From Vibrio ziniensis (GTDB taxonomy: Bacteria > Pseudomonadota > Gammaproteobacteria > Enterobacterales > Vibrionaceae), in assembly GCF_011064285.1 (NCBI RefSeq), contig NZ_CP049332.1, positions 930,001 to 994,000 on the forward strand: a stretch of 64,000 bases of DNA. The letters are read 5' to 3'. This document shows, in pieces, positions 1 to 8,506 of the stretch. The number at the start of each line of letters is the position of its first letter. Position 1 is the first letter of the stretch. The notes below the pieces were generated by a model. That model saw nothing but the letters and a program-made list of their open reading frames with translations, was not told the origin of the DNA and did not search any database. Made by a program: the position numbers and the translations under genes.

Positions 1-1823
1 GTACTACCAACACCGTTATAGATGAAGAATTGTGGCAATTTGATTCGGCGACTCAGCAAGTAACTATCCAACAAGCGGAGCCATATCACGAGTACACGGT
101 GACGTTTATGGCTCGTCAGGTGTGGGACAGTGTCTCAATGTACAATGCATTAACTAACGATTGGAAAGGACCACGAATTAAGAGCTTGGATCCCTACCAT
201 CCAGAGTGCCGTGCACATTTGATTCAACACTTCGCCCGTTGGTTGAATGAGCATCCAAAAACCACAGTCGTTCGTTTTACCACTTTTGCTTTTTTGTTCG
301 TGATTGATACTGGTGAACAAAATCAGGATATTTACCGGGATTGGACGGGCTATGGTGAAACCGTAAGCCCACGAGCACTAGAAGATTTTGAAAAGCGTTT
401 TGGTTATCGATTGACGCCAGAAGATTTCGTGGATGCAGGTTATTACAACGGTACATACAAAGCACCTTCTCAGCGTTACCAAGATTGGATGACATTTGTG
501 CAAGAGTTTGTTGTTGATTTTGCTGCTGAGCTCGTGAAAATGGCGCACGAAAATGGGAAGAAAACAGCGATGTTCCAAGGTGACCACTGGATTGGAACCG
601 AACCTTACCTTGAGAGCTACCAAAAAATTGGTCTTGATATCAATATCGGTGCCGTTGAAGACGGGGTTGCACTACGCCGTCTAACTGATTCTACGGGAGA
701 ACAGACACGTGAAGCGCGTTTCTATCCTTATTTTTTCCCTGATGTCTTTCGCGAAGGAAATGACCCAGTCGTTGAGTCGATGTCTAACTGGGTCAAAATA
801 CGCCGAGCTATGTTACAAAAGCCGCTGGATAGAATTGGCTACGGTGGATACCTTTCGCTCGCAAATAATTTTCCGAATTTTGTTGACCATGTTACTGACA
901 TATCGAAGGAATTTGGGGATTATTTGCAAAATACTCAAGGTACTGAGTCGCAAAAGTTACCGGGAAAAGTCGCAGTTTTAAGTGCTTGGGGTAAGTCTCG
1001 CAGTTGGCTGCAAAACCAAGCACGCGACCAACGTTTTTATGTCCCACCGCGCCCAGATGTGATGGAATTTGTGGGTAATAATTTGTTGGAATGTTTGGCT
1101 GGTTTACCATTCGACGTTGAGTTCATTAGCTTTGATGACATCATTCAAAATGGCATTGGTGAGGATGTTAAAGTGATTATCAATACGGGTGATGCAAACT
1201 CTGCATGGAGCGGAGCTGATTGCTGGGATAACAGTGATGTTCTGGTGGCTTTGCGTAAATTTGTCGGTCAAGGTGGTGGTCTGCTAGGAGTATGTGACCC
1301 ATCAGCATTCCAGAAAAATGGCCGTTATTTCCAACTCGGAGATGTCTTTGGGTTGGAAAAAGAGACCGCATTAACCATGGGGCGTGTTGCTATGCCTCTT
1401 TCTATCTCGAAAGATCACTATCTTAGCCAGTTCGTTACAGATGAGCTCGATTTTGGCAATCCAAGCTATGTTTATCCGCAGGCGACTGATATTGCTGTGC
1501 TGGCAGCACAAGGGCAACACTTAGCGCTCACTGCTCGTAATTATGGCAAAGGGCGCTCAGTGTATATGGGAAACCTATTATTCAATATGAAGAACGCGCG
1601 TCTGTTACAACATGTGTTGATATGGTTAAGTAGTAATGAAACACAGCATCATGTATGGCTATCAGACCACCCATTTGTGGATGTTGCTTATTACCCTAAA
1701 ACAGGAAAAGTGACAGCAGTGAACTACTCTAGTGAGCCTCAGACTCTGACTGTTCGTAATACAGATGGTGAGTTGGTGGATATTAGGTTAGCAAGCTATG
1801 AGTGGAAGTGGATTTCCCACTAA
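1..1823 (+). CDS. GH112 1,3-beta-galactosyl-N-acetylhexosamine phosphorylase, 5' partial
   Basis: The reading frame is open from the left window edge, so the N-terminus is missing; about 607 residues are present against roughly 720-750 for the family. The protein resembles GH112 lacto-N-biose / galacto-N-biose phosphorylases, which cleave Gal-beta-1,3-GlcNAc/GalNAc with phosphate to Gal-1-P and the free HexNAc in the cytoplasm. Supporting stretches are the TIM-barrel part with VVRFTTFAFLF, GYGETVSPRALEDFEKRFGY and FQGDHWIGTEPY, then a glutamine-amidotransferase-like fold (GGGLLGVCDPSAF) and a C-terminal beta domain. I recall that a vibrio member of this family has been characterised as a galacto-N-biose/lacto-N-biose enzyme, but exact acceptor specificity cannot be read here. 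The stop codon overlaps a repeat element by one base, and a strong terminator follows. Confidence 0.88.
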   Translation, partial: TTNTVIDEELWQFDSATQQVTIQQAEPYHEYTVTFMARQVWDSVSMYNALTNDWKGPRIKSLDPYHPECRAHLIQHFARWLNEHPKTTVVRFTTFAFLFVIDTGEQNQDIYRDWTGYGETVSPRALEDFEKRFGYRLTPEDFVDAGYYNGTYKAPSQRYQDWMTFVQEFVVDFAAELVKMAHENGKKTAMFQGDHWIGTEPYLESYQKIGLDINIGAVEDGVALRRLTDSTGEQTREARFYPYFFPDVFREGNDPVVESMSNWVKIRRAMLQKPLDRIGYGGYLSLANNFPNFVDHVTDISKEFGDYLQNTQGTESQKLPGKVAVLSAWGKSRSWLQNQARDQRFYVPPRPDVMEFVGNNLLECLAGLPFDVEFISFDDIIQNGIGEDVKVIINTGDANSAWSGADCWDNSDVLVALRKFVGQGGGLLGVCDPSAFQKNGRYFQLGDVFGLEKETALTMGRVAMPLSISKDHYLSQFVTDELDFGNPSYVYPQATDIAVLAAQGQHLALTARNYGKGRSVYMGNLLFNMKNARLLQHVLIWLSSNETQHHVWLSDHPFVDVAYYPKTGKVTAVNYSSEPQTLTVRNTDGELVDIRLASYEWKWISH

Positions 1824-1988
1824 TACCATTCTGGAAAATTTCCTGATCAGTGAATGGGCGTCGATAAGTAAACCCTCCGAGCCATGGATGGCTCGGCGGA
1901 GATTCAGGGACGAATGAATGCGCGTTTGACGCCCATTCGTTGCTCGCCGATGCTCAGTCTGATCATATTTTTATCTAGGATATGGTAT
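1823..1988. repeat. Miniature inverted-repeat element, full copy A
   Basis: This is a 166-bp element bounded by ATACCAT and ATGGTAT. It contains nested dyads: GAATGGGCGTC (1852-1862) pairs with GACGCCCATTC (1928-1938), and CCGAGCCAT (1877-1885) pairs with ATGGCTCGG (1888-1896) around a two-base loop. It shares most of its sequence with the copy at 38739-38909, and its first 34 bases recur exactly, inverted, at 55469-55502. It has no coding capacity and begins at the last base of the upstream stop codon. It looks like a non-autonomous MITE or REP-type repeat. No target duplication is evident. Confidence 0.75.
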
Positions 1989-2012
1989 AAGTCATCTAGA
2001 TCAAGTTGAAAT

Positions 2013-2041
2013 AAAAGGTGCATTTTTATGCACCTTTTTTT
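2013..2041 (+). terminator. Rho-independent terminator after the GH112 gene
   Basis: GGTGCAT / ATGCACC stem with a four-base T loop and a run of seven Ts. A preceding A run means it could also act on the minus strand for the convergent sulfatase operon. Confidence 0.85.
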
Positions 2042-2072
2042 GCCTTTTAATTTGTCGTATTTCTTATTGACC

Positions 2073-3584
2073 TTAAATCTTCGTCCTAACGCGGGGGAAA
2101 GAAATGCGTTTACGAATAGGGGCACGAGTTTTTTCTCGTGAAGTTAACTGATCGAATAGATTTTGCATTTCTTCAACTTTTTCGGGCATCACTTCAGCAA
2201 GGTTATTTAGCTGGCCAATATCATCGAAAAGGTCATACAACTGTGGTGATGGGAGATTGCCTTTTTCATTGCCAGTGTACTGACAGATAAAGTCATCATC
2301 ATGAGCGGGAATATATACATAGCGTCGATCTCGGAATACTTTTTTGTACTGCATCCCTTCCAGAATCATGTTTTTTCGCCCATAGGGATGAAGACCGATT
2401 AATGTACATAGTTGGTCTTCACTATCTGGCGCTTCATTTTCGCTTAACTGATAGCCAATTAGTATTGCCAGACTATGGTACAGATCAACTTGGCTGATTA
2501 ATGCGTTGCTTAGTTTTTCTGTGGTAACGTTAGGCCAGCTTACGATAAATGGAACTCGGGTTCCGCCTTCAAACAAACTGTATTTCCCTCCGCGTAATGG
2601 CCCAGCCATCTTATGGTCTCCATTTAGTTCAATCGCTTGATCCTTATAACCATCATTGAGTACGGGACCATTATCGCTAGAAAAAATCACCAGAGTATTT
2701 TCTTTTAATCCTAATGCTTCAAGTTTGTTCAAAACCTGACCAATGCACCAATCCATCTCGACAATGACATCGCCACGAGCACCATGTGGTGTGGTATCCC
2801 TGAATTTAGGGTTTGGGATGCGTGGTACGTGTGGCTGATGAAGTGCGTAGTAGAGAAAAAATGGCGTATGCTGGTTTTGTTCGATGAACTCTATGGCTTT
2901 TTCGGTAAATCGCTCACCCATGGTTTCATCATCCCAGATCGCCGATTGACCACCGCGCATATGACCGATACGGCTAACACCATTGATGATGGTACCGTCA
3001 TGACCATGATCGTACATCATGTCTAGTAGTTCCGGATGGTTTCGTCCATTGGGTACATCCGTAAACGCCTTGTTCCAGTCATAAGTGACTTCTATGGGAT
3101 CGTTTGGATCAAGGTTTTCGACATTTCGGTTATCAATGTATACGCAGGGCACTCTATCGTTAGTTGCCGCCATGATAAAAGACTGATCGAAACCAACATC
3201 ATTCGGTGTACCAGATATCAATTTATTGAAATCAAGATTACCGTCTCCTAAGCCCAAATGCCATTTACCAACAATACCAGTGCGATAGCCTTGCTTTTTG
3301 AACATCTTAGGCAGTGTAGGCTGATTTTTACCGATGATTTGTGGTGCATCACCGGACAACACAGCCGCATTAGGATTTCGCCATGGATAGCTACCAGTAA
3401 GCAAACTATAGCGAGAAGGGGTGCAGGTTGCAGCAGTGGCATAACCTTGGCTAAATTTAGTGCCTTCTTCCGCAAGCTTATCAAGGTTTGGCGTGGGGAT
3501 ATTATTCGCACCATAACAGCTTAAGTCGCCAAAACCCAAGTCATCGGCATAGAGAATAATTACATTTGGAAGCGTGTTGGTCAT
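2073..3584 (-). CDS. Cys-type sulfatase, arylsulfatase A / GALNS-like
   Basis: A 503-residue family S1 sulfatase that hydrolyses a sulfate ester. The N-terminal metal-binding ADDLGFGDLSCYG stretch (D14, D15) is present, as is the formylglycine motif C54-T-P-S-R58. VGKWHLGL and the FSSDNGPV metal/active-site segments follow. The sequence begins directly with the catalytic fold and has no signal peptide, so a cytoplasmic location is inferred. It is the second gene of a two-gene minus-strand operon: its ATG overlaps the stop of the upstream sulfatase (ATGA), implying translational coupling. The ADDLGFGD/CTPSR pattern resembles GalNAc- or galactose-6-sulfatases, but subfamily and linkage specificity are uncertain. 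A Cys rather than Ser at the modified position fits the adjacent maturase. Confidence 0.9.
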   Translation of the reverse strand: MTNTLPNVIILYADDLGFGDLSCYGANNIPTPNLDKLAEEGTKFSQGYATAATCTPSRYSLLTGSYPWRNPNAAVLSGDAPQIIGKNQPTLPKMFKKQGYRTGIVGKWHLGLGDGNLDFNKLISGTPNDVGFDQSFIMAATNDRVPCVYIDNRNVENLDPNDPIEVTYDWNKAFTDVPNGRNHPELLDMMYDHGHDGTIINGVSRIGHMRGGQSAIWDDETMGERFTEKAIEFIEQNQHTPFFLYYALHQPHVPRIPNPKFRDTTPHGARGDVIVEMDWCIGQVLNKLEALGLKENTLVIFSSDNGPVLNDGYKDQAIELNGDHKMAGPLRGGKYSLFEGGTRVPFIVSWPNVTTEKLSNALISQVDLYHSLAILIGYQLSENEAPDSEDQLCTLIGLHPYGRKNMILEGMQYKKVFRDRRYVYIPAHDDDFICQYTGNEKGNLPSPQLYDLFDDIGQLNNLAEVMPEKVEEMQNLFDQLTSREKTRAPIRKRISFPRVRTKI

Positions 3585-5062
3585 TGGAACTCCTTAGAGT
3601 TTGGGTAAGGTAGTAGTTCGTCTAAAATTCTTTGTTGTGCCCACGGGTCATCAATACGAGATAGCTCTGCTGCGAGAAGGGTAAGCAATTCTTTGGCAAG
3701 ACTGGCACTGCATTGCCAAGAGATGTCAGCTAGTTGATAGGGGTCTGTCTTATAGTCGAAAAGCAACATATCATCAAGATTCATATCGCGATCGATTGTT
3801 AATGCGAAGGTATAACGATCAGTTCTAATTCCCCTACTTTGAGGAAAATAGCTGATAACTTTACCGTTATCGTCTTTATCACCATCCAAGTTGCGAATGT
3901 AGAGTGCGCAGGTAGGAGCTTCACTCCTGGTGTTATCGAGAATAAAAGGCGCTTTGCTTTGACCTGTAATGCCCGAAGGTAAGCGTTCTTTTAGACCTAG
4001 CATCTCTAATACGGTGGGCATGATATCTGCGCTATTTAGAAACGTTGAAGAGACTATAGGAAGAGATTGTCCGATATCTTTGATTAAGAATGGCACAAGA
4101 AAAGCTTCTTCATAAATCACGTTTTTCGCGTCTGTCAACCCATGACTACACAGGGTTTCACCATGATCACTAGTGAACACAACGATAGTGTTGTCCCACT
4201 CACCAATATCTTTTAACGCCTGGATAATCCGTCCAAATTGCTGGTCAACGCCGCTGACATTGGCAAAGTAATACCGTGCGCTAGAAGCTTTATCTAAGTC
4301 TAAATTTGCGTTATCTCGTACTAGCAATTGTTCATCAATGAACTTTTCGTATAGTTTTAAGTCTTGCTCGCGGCAGTCGTTGAGACTTTGATAGGGGCTG
4401 TGTGGAGGATTCATTGAGACAAACAAAGCAAATGGCTGACCGACCTCTCTTTCACCGAATTCATTTTTCAAATAGGAAATCGCTTTTTCGGCTTCGTGCT
4501 CAGCAGACCAAGTGTGTGGTTCGTACCTTACACCGTGTGTGTCGTAATAGTGAGGGTTATGGTGATTGTCAAACGTTCCGTAACCATACCAATAGTGAAT
4601 TCCGTGCCTACGAGCTAGCTCAGTATAGGAATCCCAAGCTGGGACAGATGGGTCGACGTATTCACCGGGTCTATCTGGAGCATTAGGTGTAGGCAAATCA
4701 AGATGCCATTTTCCTATATATCCTACGTGGTAACCTGACTGAGCAAGAATATCCGTAAAACAGGTTATATTTATTGGTAGATTAGAAATAATACGGTCAG
4801 AATTACAATTAAGTGGTACACCGCTTTTATTTGGATACTGACCGGTAAATAAACTTCCTCGATGTGGACTACATACAGGGCAATTACTTACTGCGTTCGG
4901 TAAAAGATAAGCTTGTTGAGAAAAACTATCCAAATTTGGTGTGTAAACTGGATCAGGAACTCCAGAACAATGTTTATTAAATAAGAGTTCATTCCATAAG
5001 CTCATCGACATTTGTCTAAATTGATCTGGGAATATATAGAGGAGGTTAGGTTTATTCATCAT
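3581..5062 (-). CDS. Cys-type sulfatase, second member (choline-sulfatase-like N-terminus)
   Basis: A family S1 sulfatase of about 490 residues. After NLLYIFPDQFR near the N-terminus comes the modified-cysteine motif C-S-P-H-R (about residues 64-68), then GKWHLDLP and TSDHGETLCSHG, the typical metal and active-site segments. The DQxR N-terminus resembles the choline-sulfatase/phosphonate-hydrolase branch more than the arylsulfatase A branch of its neighbour. The two enzymes therefore probably remove different sulfates from the same glycan (inference). There is no signal peptide. The start is ambiguous: two consecutive ATGs at 5062 and 5059 lie behind a weak GAAG, and another ATG exists at 5086. 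It is the first gene of the operon and is divergent from the maturase gene. Confidence 0.88.
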   Translation of the reverse strand: MMNKPNLLYIFPDQFRQMSMSLWNELLFNKHCSGVPDPVYTPNLDSFSQQAYLLPNAVSNCPVCSPHRGSLFTGQYPNKSGVPLNCNSDRIISNLPINITCFTDILAQSGYHVGYIGKWHLDLPTPNAPDRPGEYVDPSVPAWDSYTELARRHGIHYWYGYGTFDNHHNPHYYDTHGVRYEPHTWSAEHEAEKAISYLKNEFGEREVGQPFALFVSMNPPHSPYQSLNDCREQDLKLYEKFIDEQLLVRDNANLDLDKASSARYYFANVSGVDQQFGRIIQALKDIGEWDNTIVVFTSDHGETLCSHGLTDAKNVIYEEAFLVPFLIKDIGQSLPIVSSTFLNSADIMPTVLEMLGLKERLPSGITGQSKAPFILDNTRSEAPTCALYIRNLDGDKDDNGKVISYFPQSRGIRTDRYTFALTIDRDMNLDDMLLFDYKTDPYQLADISWQCSASLAKELLTLLAAELSRIDDPWAQQRILDELLPYPNSKEFQ

Positions 5063-5231
5063 TAGTACTTCAATATAAAAATACATATGATTTTATCGCC
5101 AATTAAATTGTTTTTTTGATGACTTTATTTTAAGTCGATCGCAAACGGAAATTAATGTCTCTATCTAAATGTTATTATCAACACCTATTATTTACTCCTT
5201 TGAATGTTAATAATCTATAGAAGTTATCAAT
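5063..5231. promoter_or_regulatory. Divergent intergenic region between sulfatase operon and maturase
   Basis: About 170 AT-rich bases separate the two divergent transcription units and must hold both promoters. I see no convincing operator dyad. Confidence 0.4.
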
Positions 5232-6419
5232 ATGTATATTACGACAGTGAAACCTTCAGCTTGCAACCCTTTTCATGTGTTGGTCAAACCCATAGGTCCC
5301 TTGTGTAATCTGGATTGTGACTACTGCTTTTATCTTGATAAATCGGAGCTTTTTCCGAATAAAAATCGTTTTGATATGAGCGACGAAGCGTTAGAAGCAC
5401 ACATTAAGGCCTATATTGAAGGTCAACCTAGTGGCACTAATGAAGTAACGTTTGGTTGGCAAGGAGGCGAGCCAACGCTTCGAGGTATTGAGTTTTATAA
5501 GAAAGCAATAGCATTTCAGCATCATTATAAGCGTCATGGAATGACAGTAGTGAACACGTTTCAAACGAATGGAGTATTGCTTGATGATGATTGGGCATTG
5601 TTTCTGAAACAACATCACTTCTTGGTGGGAATCAGTATTGATGGTGATGAACAGTTGCATAACCATTTTCGTAAGTATAGAAATGGTAAAGGCTCTTATC
5701 TGCAGGCTGTAAGAGGTCTGCGTCTACTTCAAAAATATGGTGTGGAATATAACGTGCTTACCGCTGTGCAAGCGAACAATGGCAGTCATGGTCGACGGGT
5801 TTACCAACACCTAGTGTCTTTAGGGGCTGAATTCATTCAGTTTATTCCTGTCGTTGAAGCGGTGGTTGACGTGGGGATTTCTGATCGAAGCGTAGGATCA
5901 GAGCAGTTTGGACACTTCATGATTGACGTGTTTAACGCATGGCGCGAAAAGGATATTGGAAAAATATTTGTTAGCCATTTTGATAATGCACTGGGCATGA
6001 GCTTGGGAATGCCGTCATCTATTTGTGTCCACTCTCCCAAGTGTGGATACAATTTAGTGATTGAGCATAATGGTGATGTATACAGCTGTGATCATTTTGT
6101 TTATCCCGAATTTAAGCTTGGTAACATCGAGCGCAACAACTATCCAGATCTAATTGAAACGCCTATTCAACAGAGTTTTGCTTGTGGGAAGCTGGTGGCA
6201 AGTGATTTGCACTGTGTTAACTGCTCACAACGCCGCTTGTGTCATGGCGCTTGTCCTGCGCACAGAATCACGTTAAGTGGAAGAATATCCTTTAAAGAAA
6301 AACAATATCTTTGCGAAGGGTATTTTATTTTTTTTACCTTTGTCCAACCGTATTTAAATGCAATGAAAAAGTGTTTGATGAAAAAATTACCAATTACCTA
6401 TTACTTAAATATGATTTGA
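5232..6419 (+). CDS. Anaerobic sulfatase-maturating enzyme (radical SAM/SPASM)
   Basis: A 395-residue radical-SAM enzyme that converts the active-site Cys (or Ser) of sulfatases to formylglycine. The SAM-cluster motif is C25-N-L-D-C29-D-Y-C32. WQGGEPTL follows, and a C-terminal SPASM-type cysteine cluster binds the auxiliary iron-sulfur clusters (CVHSPKCG, CDHFVYPEF, CVNCSQRRLCHGACPAHR). The length and motif order fit anSME. It lies divergent from two Cys-type sulfatases, its obvious clients. The C-terminal tail after the last SPASM cysteine is short and lysine-rich. The enzyme is cytoplasmic and so modifies sulfatases before folding or export; here the clients appear to stay in the cytoplasm. 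Confidence 0.93.
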   Translation: MYITTVKPSACNPFHVLVKPIGPLCNLDCDYCFYLDKSELFPNKNRFDMSDEALEAHIKAYIEGQPSGTNEVTFGWQGGEPTLRGIEFYKKAIAFQHHYKRHGMTVVNTFQTNGVLLDDDWALFLKQHHFLVGISIDGDEQLHNHFRKYRNGKGSYLQAVRGLRLLQKYGVEYNVLTAVQANNGSHGRRVYQHLVSLGAEFIQFIPVVEAVVDVGISDRSVGSEQFGHFMIDVFNAWREKDIGKIFVSHFDNALGMSLGMPSSICVHSPKCGYNLVIEHNGDVYSCDHFVYPEFKLGNIERNNYPDLIETPIQQSFACGKLVASDLHCVNCSQRRLCHGACPAHRITLSGRISFKEKQYLCEGYFIFFTFVQPYLNAMKKCLMKKLPITYYLNMI

Positions 6420-6706
6420 TAAAAATATTAGATTTCAAATTGTGATTATACATTTGCGACGAGCTTAAAGAAATTATCTTTTTATCTTATTTTGAAAGTT
6501 TTTTTGTTAAATTTAACGAGTTGATTTTATGAAAGTGTAATTTTATATTTTATTGTAAAATGCGATTCAATCTAAAAATAATCGAGACAAATAGGTGAAG
6601 TTATGACTCAGATATCGAAAATATAAAAAGTCGTTTTAATATTAATATCCTGTGATATTTAATTATTTCCAACAAAACAGATTACTTAATTGAGTGAATA
6701 TTTATA
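6420..6706. other. Intergenic region, AT-rich, nothing recognised
   Basis: 287 bases between the maturase and DUF2264 genes, very AT-rich with long T/A runs. It probably contains a promoter for the downstream DUF2264/ABC genes. No terminator hairpin, operator or small gene was recognised. Confidence 0.4.
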
Positions 6707-8434
6707 ATGTCTGTCTGCTGGAAAGATTTAACTGAACAAAATAATTTATTTGCCACTCGCCAGAGTGTTGCCGAATTAGCCAAAAACGTGTTGCATCAGC
6801 ACGCCATGATTATTTCTGACCAAGTTAAATTAGATGTTCAAGCGAATAGTGCGGCGCATTATACCCGCCAGACGGCTGATATTGAGTATGTATGTCGTTT
6901 ACTATGGTTAGCGGTTCCTTCTAAGCACATACATTCAGAAATCAATCATTTATTGAGCCAGAGAATCATTGATGGCACTACGCCAGAGTTGAGCAACTTC
7001 TGGCAGCATGCGAAGGACTACGACCAGCGTGTTGTTGAAATGTCTGCCATTGCGATGGCATTAGTAGAAGCACCTGAAATTTATTGGCAGCCACTTAATG
7101 AAAAGCAAAAAACAAACCTCTCTGATTGGTTGCTATCGTCAACTTACATCGCACTTCCACCGAATAATTGGTATTGGTTCCGTGTTCTTATTTTGGAATC
7201 GCTTTCTGGTTTGGGTATTGAAATTGATACCCTGAACTTAGAGTTTGATCTTCAATCTATCGACGAAATGCAGCTTCAACAAGGCTGGTTTGAAGATGGT
7301 GCTACGGGGGTTATGGATTATTACAACCCTATGGGATTCCATCTTTATGCGTTGATGTATTGTCGATGGAATCCCAATTCACCTCGTAAAGAGGTGCTGC
7401 TTAATAACGCGTTAGAGTTTACAAAAACCTATCGGAATTGGTTTGACTCAGAAGGACGCCAACTAGCTTATGGTCGTTCTTTAAACTATCGTTTTGCGGT
7501 TTTAGCATTTTGGGCAGAACTAGCCAGAGTAATCCCGAATCATCCAGACATAAGCTTATGGCGTACTTTGTGGACCAATGGTATGAACTGGTGGTCGAAT
7601 CAACCCATTTCTGATAGCAACGGTATGTTGTTACCAGGGTTTGCGTATCCCAATTTGCTCATGAGTGAGTTCTATACCAGTTCTGTGTCACCGCTGTTAG
7701 CGTTTAAGGCATTTAACGCCTTAGCGATGGAAGAGACTCATCCATTCTGGCAATCAACATTGGAATCTCTGCCTGAAATGGCTGAAGTGCAATGGATCAA
7801 CGATAGGCATCTCCAGTGGCGAAACGGTGGAACTTATTTGCTGACGAATGCTTCGGGCAGCAACGAGCTAAGAGAATGTGCTGATAAATACTATAAGTTC
7901 GCATATAGCTCAGCTCATGGATTTTGTATCGATAGTGTACGTTGGATAAATCAAGGGTGGGTTGGTGATAATATTTTGGCTTTTCAACATCCAGACACTA
8001 TGCAGTGGTATAGCAGGACTCACCACATAAGTGCTTTTCGAGAAGCAGATACGTTAGTTTCAATTTGGTCTCCTTTTATGGGGTGCCGAGTTATTACCTG
8101 TCAAACTTTGCAAACAGATCGCGAAGTTCGAATTCATCGCATAACGAGCGATCGAAATTTGTCTTTCATAATGACGGGATACTGTGTGGATGAATGGCGA
8201 AGTTGGTTTAGCCATGTTATCGCCGCTCCGTCTCGTATTGAATCAAAAAATCTATTTAGTGAACTGCGGTTAGTGAAAGGCCAAGGACATGCTTGTTGTT
8301 ACCCATGTGCTCCAAACACTAACGTTGTATATCCGCATTCCAGTGTTCCCGCTATTTCTGGCGTTATCCAAGCTGGTAACTCAGACATTGAAGTACAAGT
8401 ACTGGCAGGAAGTTTGGGAGTATTACACGAGTAA
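6707..8434 (+). CDS. DUF2264 family protein, function unknown
   Basis: 575 residues with no signal peptide or membrane segment. It matches the DUF2264 pattern, with LPPNNWYWFRVLILESL, GWFEDGATGVMDYYNPMGFHLYALMY and AYGRSLNYRFAVLAFWAELA in the N-terminal two thirds. These are helix-rich, aromatic segments of the kind found in (alpha/alpha) barrel glycan-active enzymes. The last 200 residues look beta-rich. The family has no activity I can name with confidence. Its position between a sulfatase maturase and an oligosaccharide-type ABC importer suggests a cytoplasmic role in the same glycan pathway, possibly as a hydrolase or lyase (inference). The gap to the next gene is 72 bases, so co-transcription is likely. 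Confidence 0.8.
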   Translation: MSVCWKDLTEQNNLFATRQSVAELAKNVLHQHAMIISDQVKLDVQANSAAHYTRQTADIEYVCRLLWLAVPSKHIHSEINHLLSQRIIDGTTPELSNFWQHAKDYDQRVVEMSAIAMALVEAPEIYWQPLNEKQKTNLSDWLLSSTYIALPPNNWYWFRVLILESLSGLGIEIDTLNLEFDLQSIDEMQLQQGWFEDGATGVMDYYNPMGFHLYALMYCRWNPNSPRKEVLLNNALEFTKTYRNWFDSEGRQLAYGRSLNYRFAVLAFWAELARVIPNHPDISLWRTLWTNGMNWWSNQPISDSNGMLLPGFAYPNLLMSEFYTSSVSPLLAFKAFNALAMEETHPFWQSTLESLPEMAEVQWINDRHLQWRNGGTYLLTNASGSNELRECADKYYKFAYSSAHGFCIDSVRWINQGWVGDNILAFQHPDTMQWYSRTHHISAFREADTLVSIWSPFMGCRVITCQTLQTDREVRIHRITSDRNLSFIMTGYCVDEWRSWFSHVIAAPSRIESKNLFSELRLVKGQGHACCYPCAPNTNVVYPHSSVPAISGVIQAGNSDIEVQVLAGSLGVLHE

Positions 8435-8506
8435 TACTCTAAGTGCCTCAAATAATTACATTGAAAACAAAAACGTTGAAACACTAGTCATCTTATGGAG
8501 TTAAAT

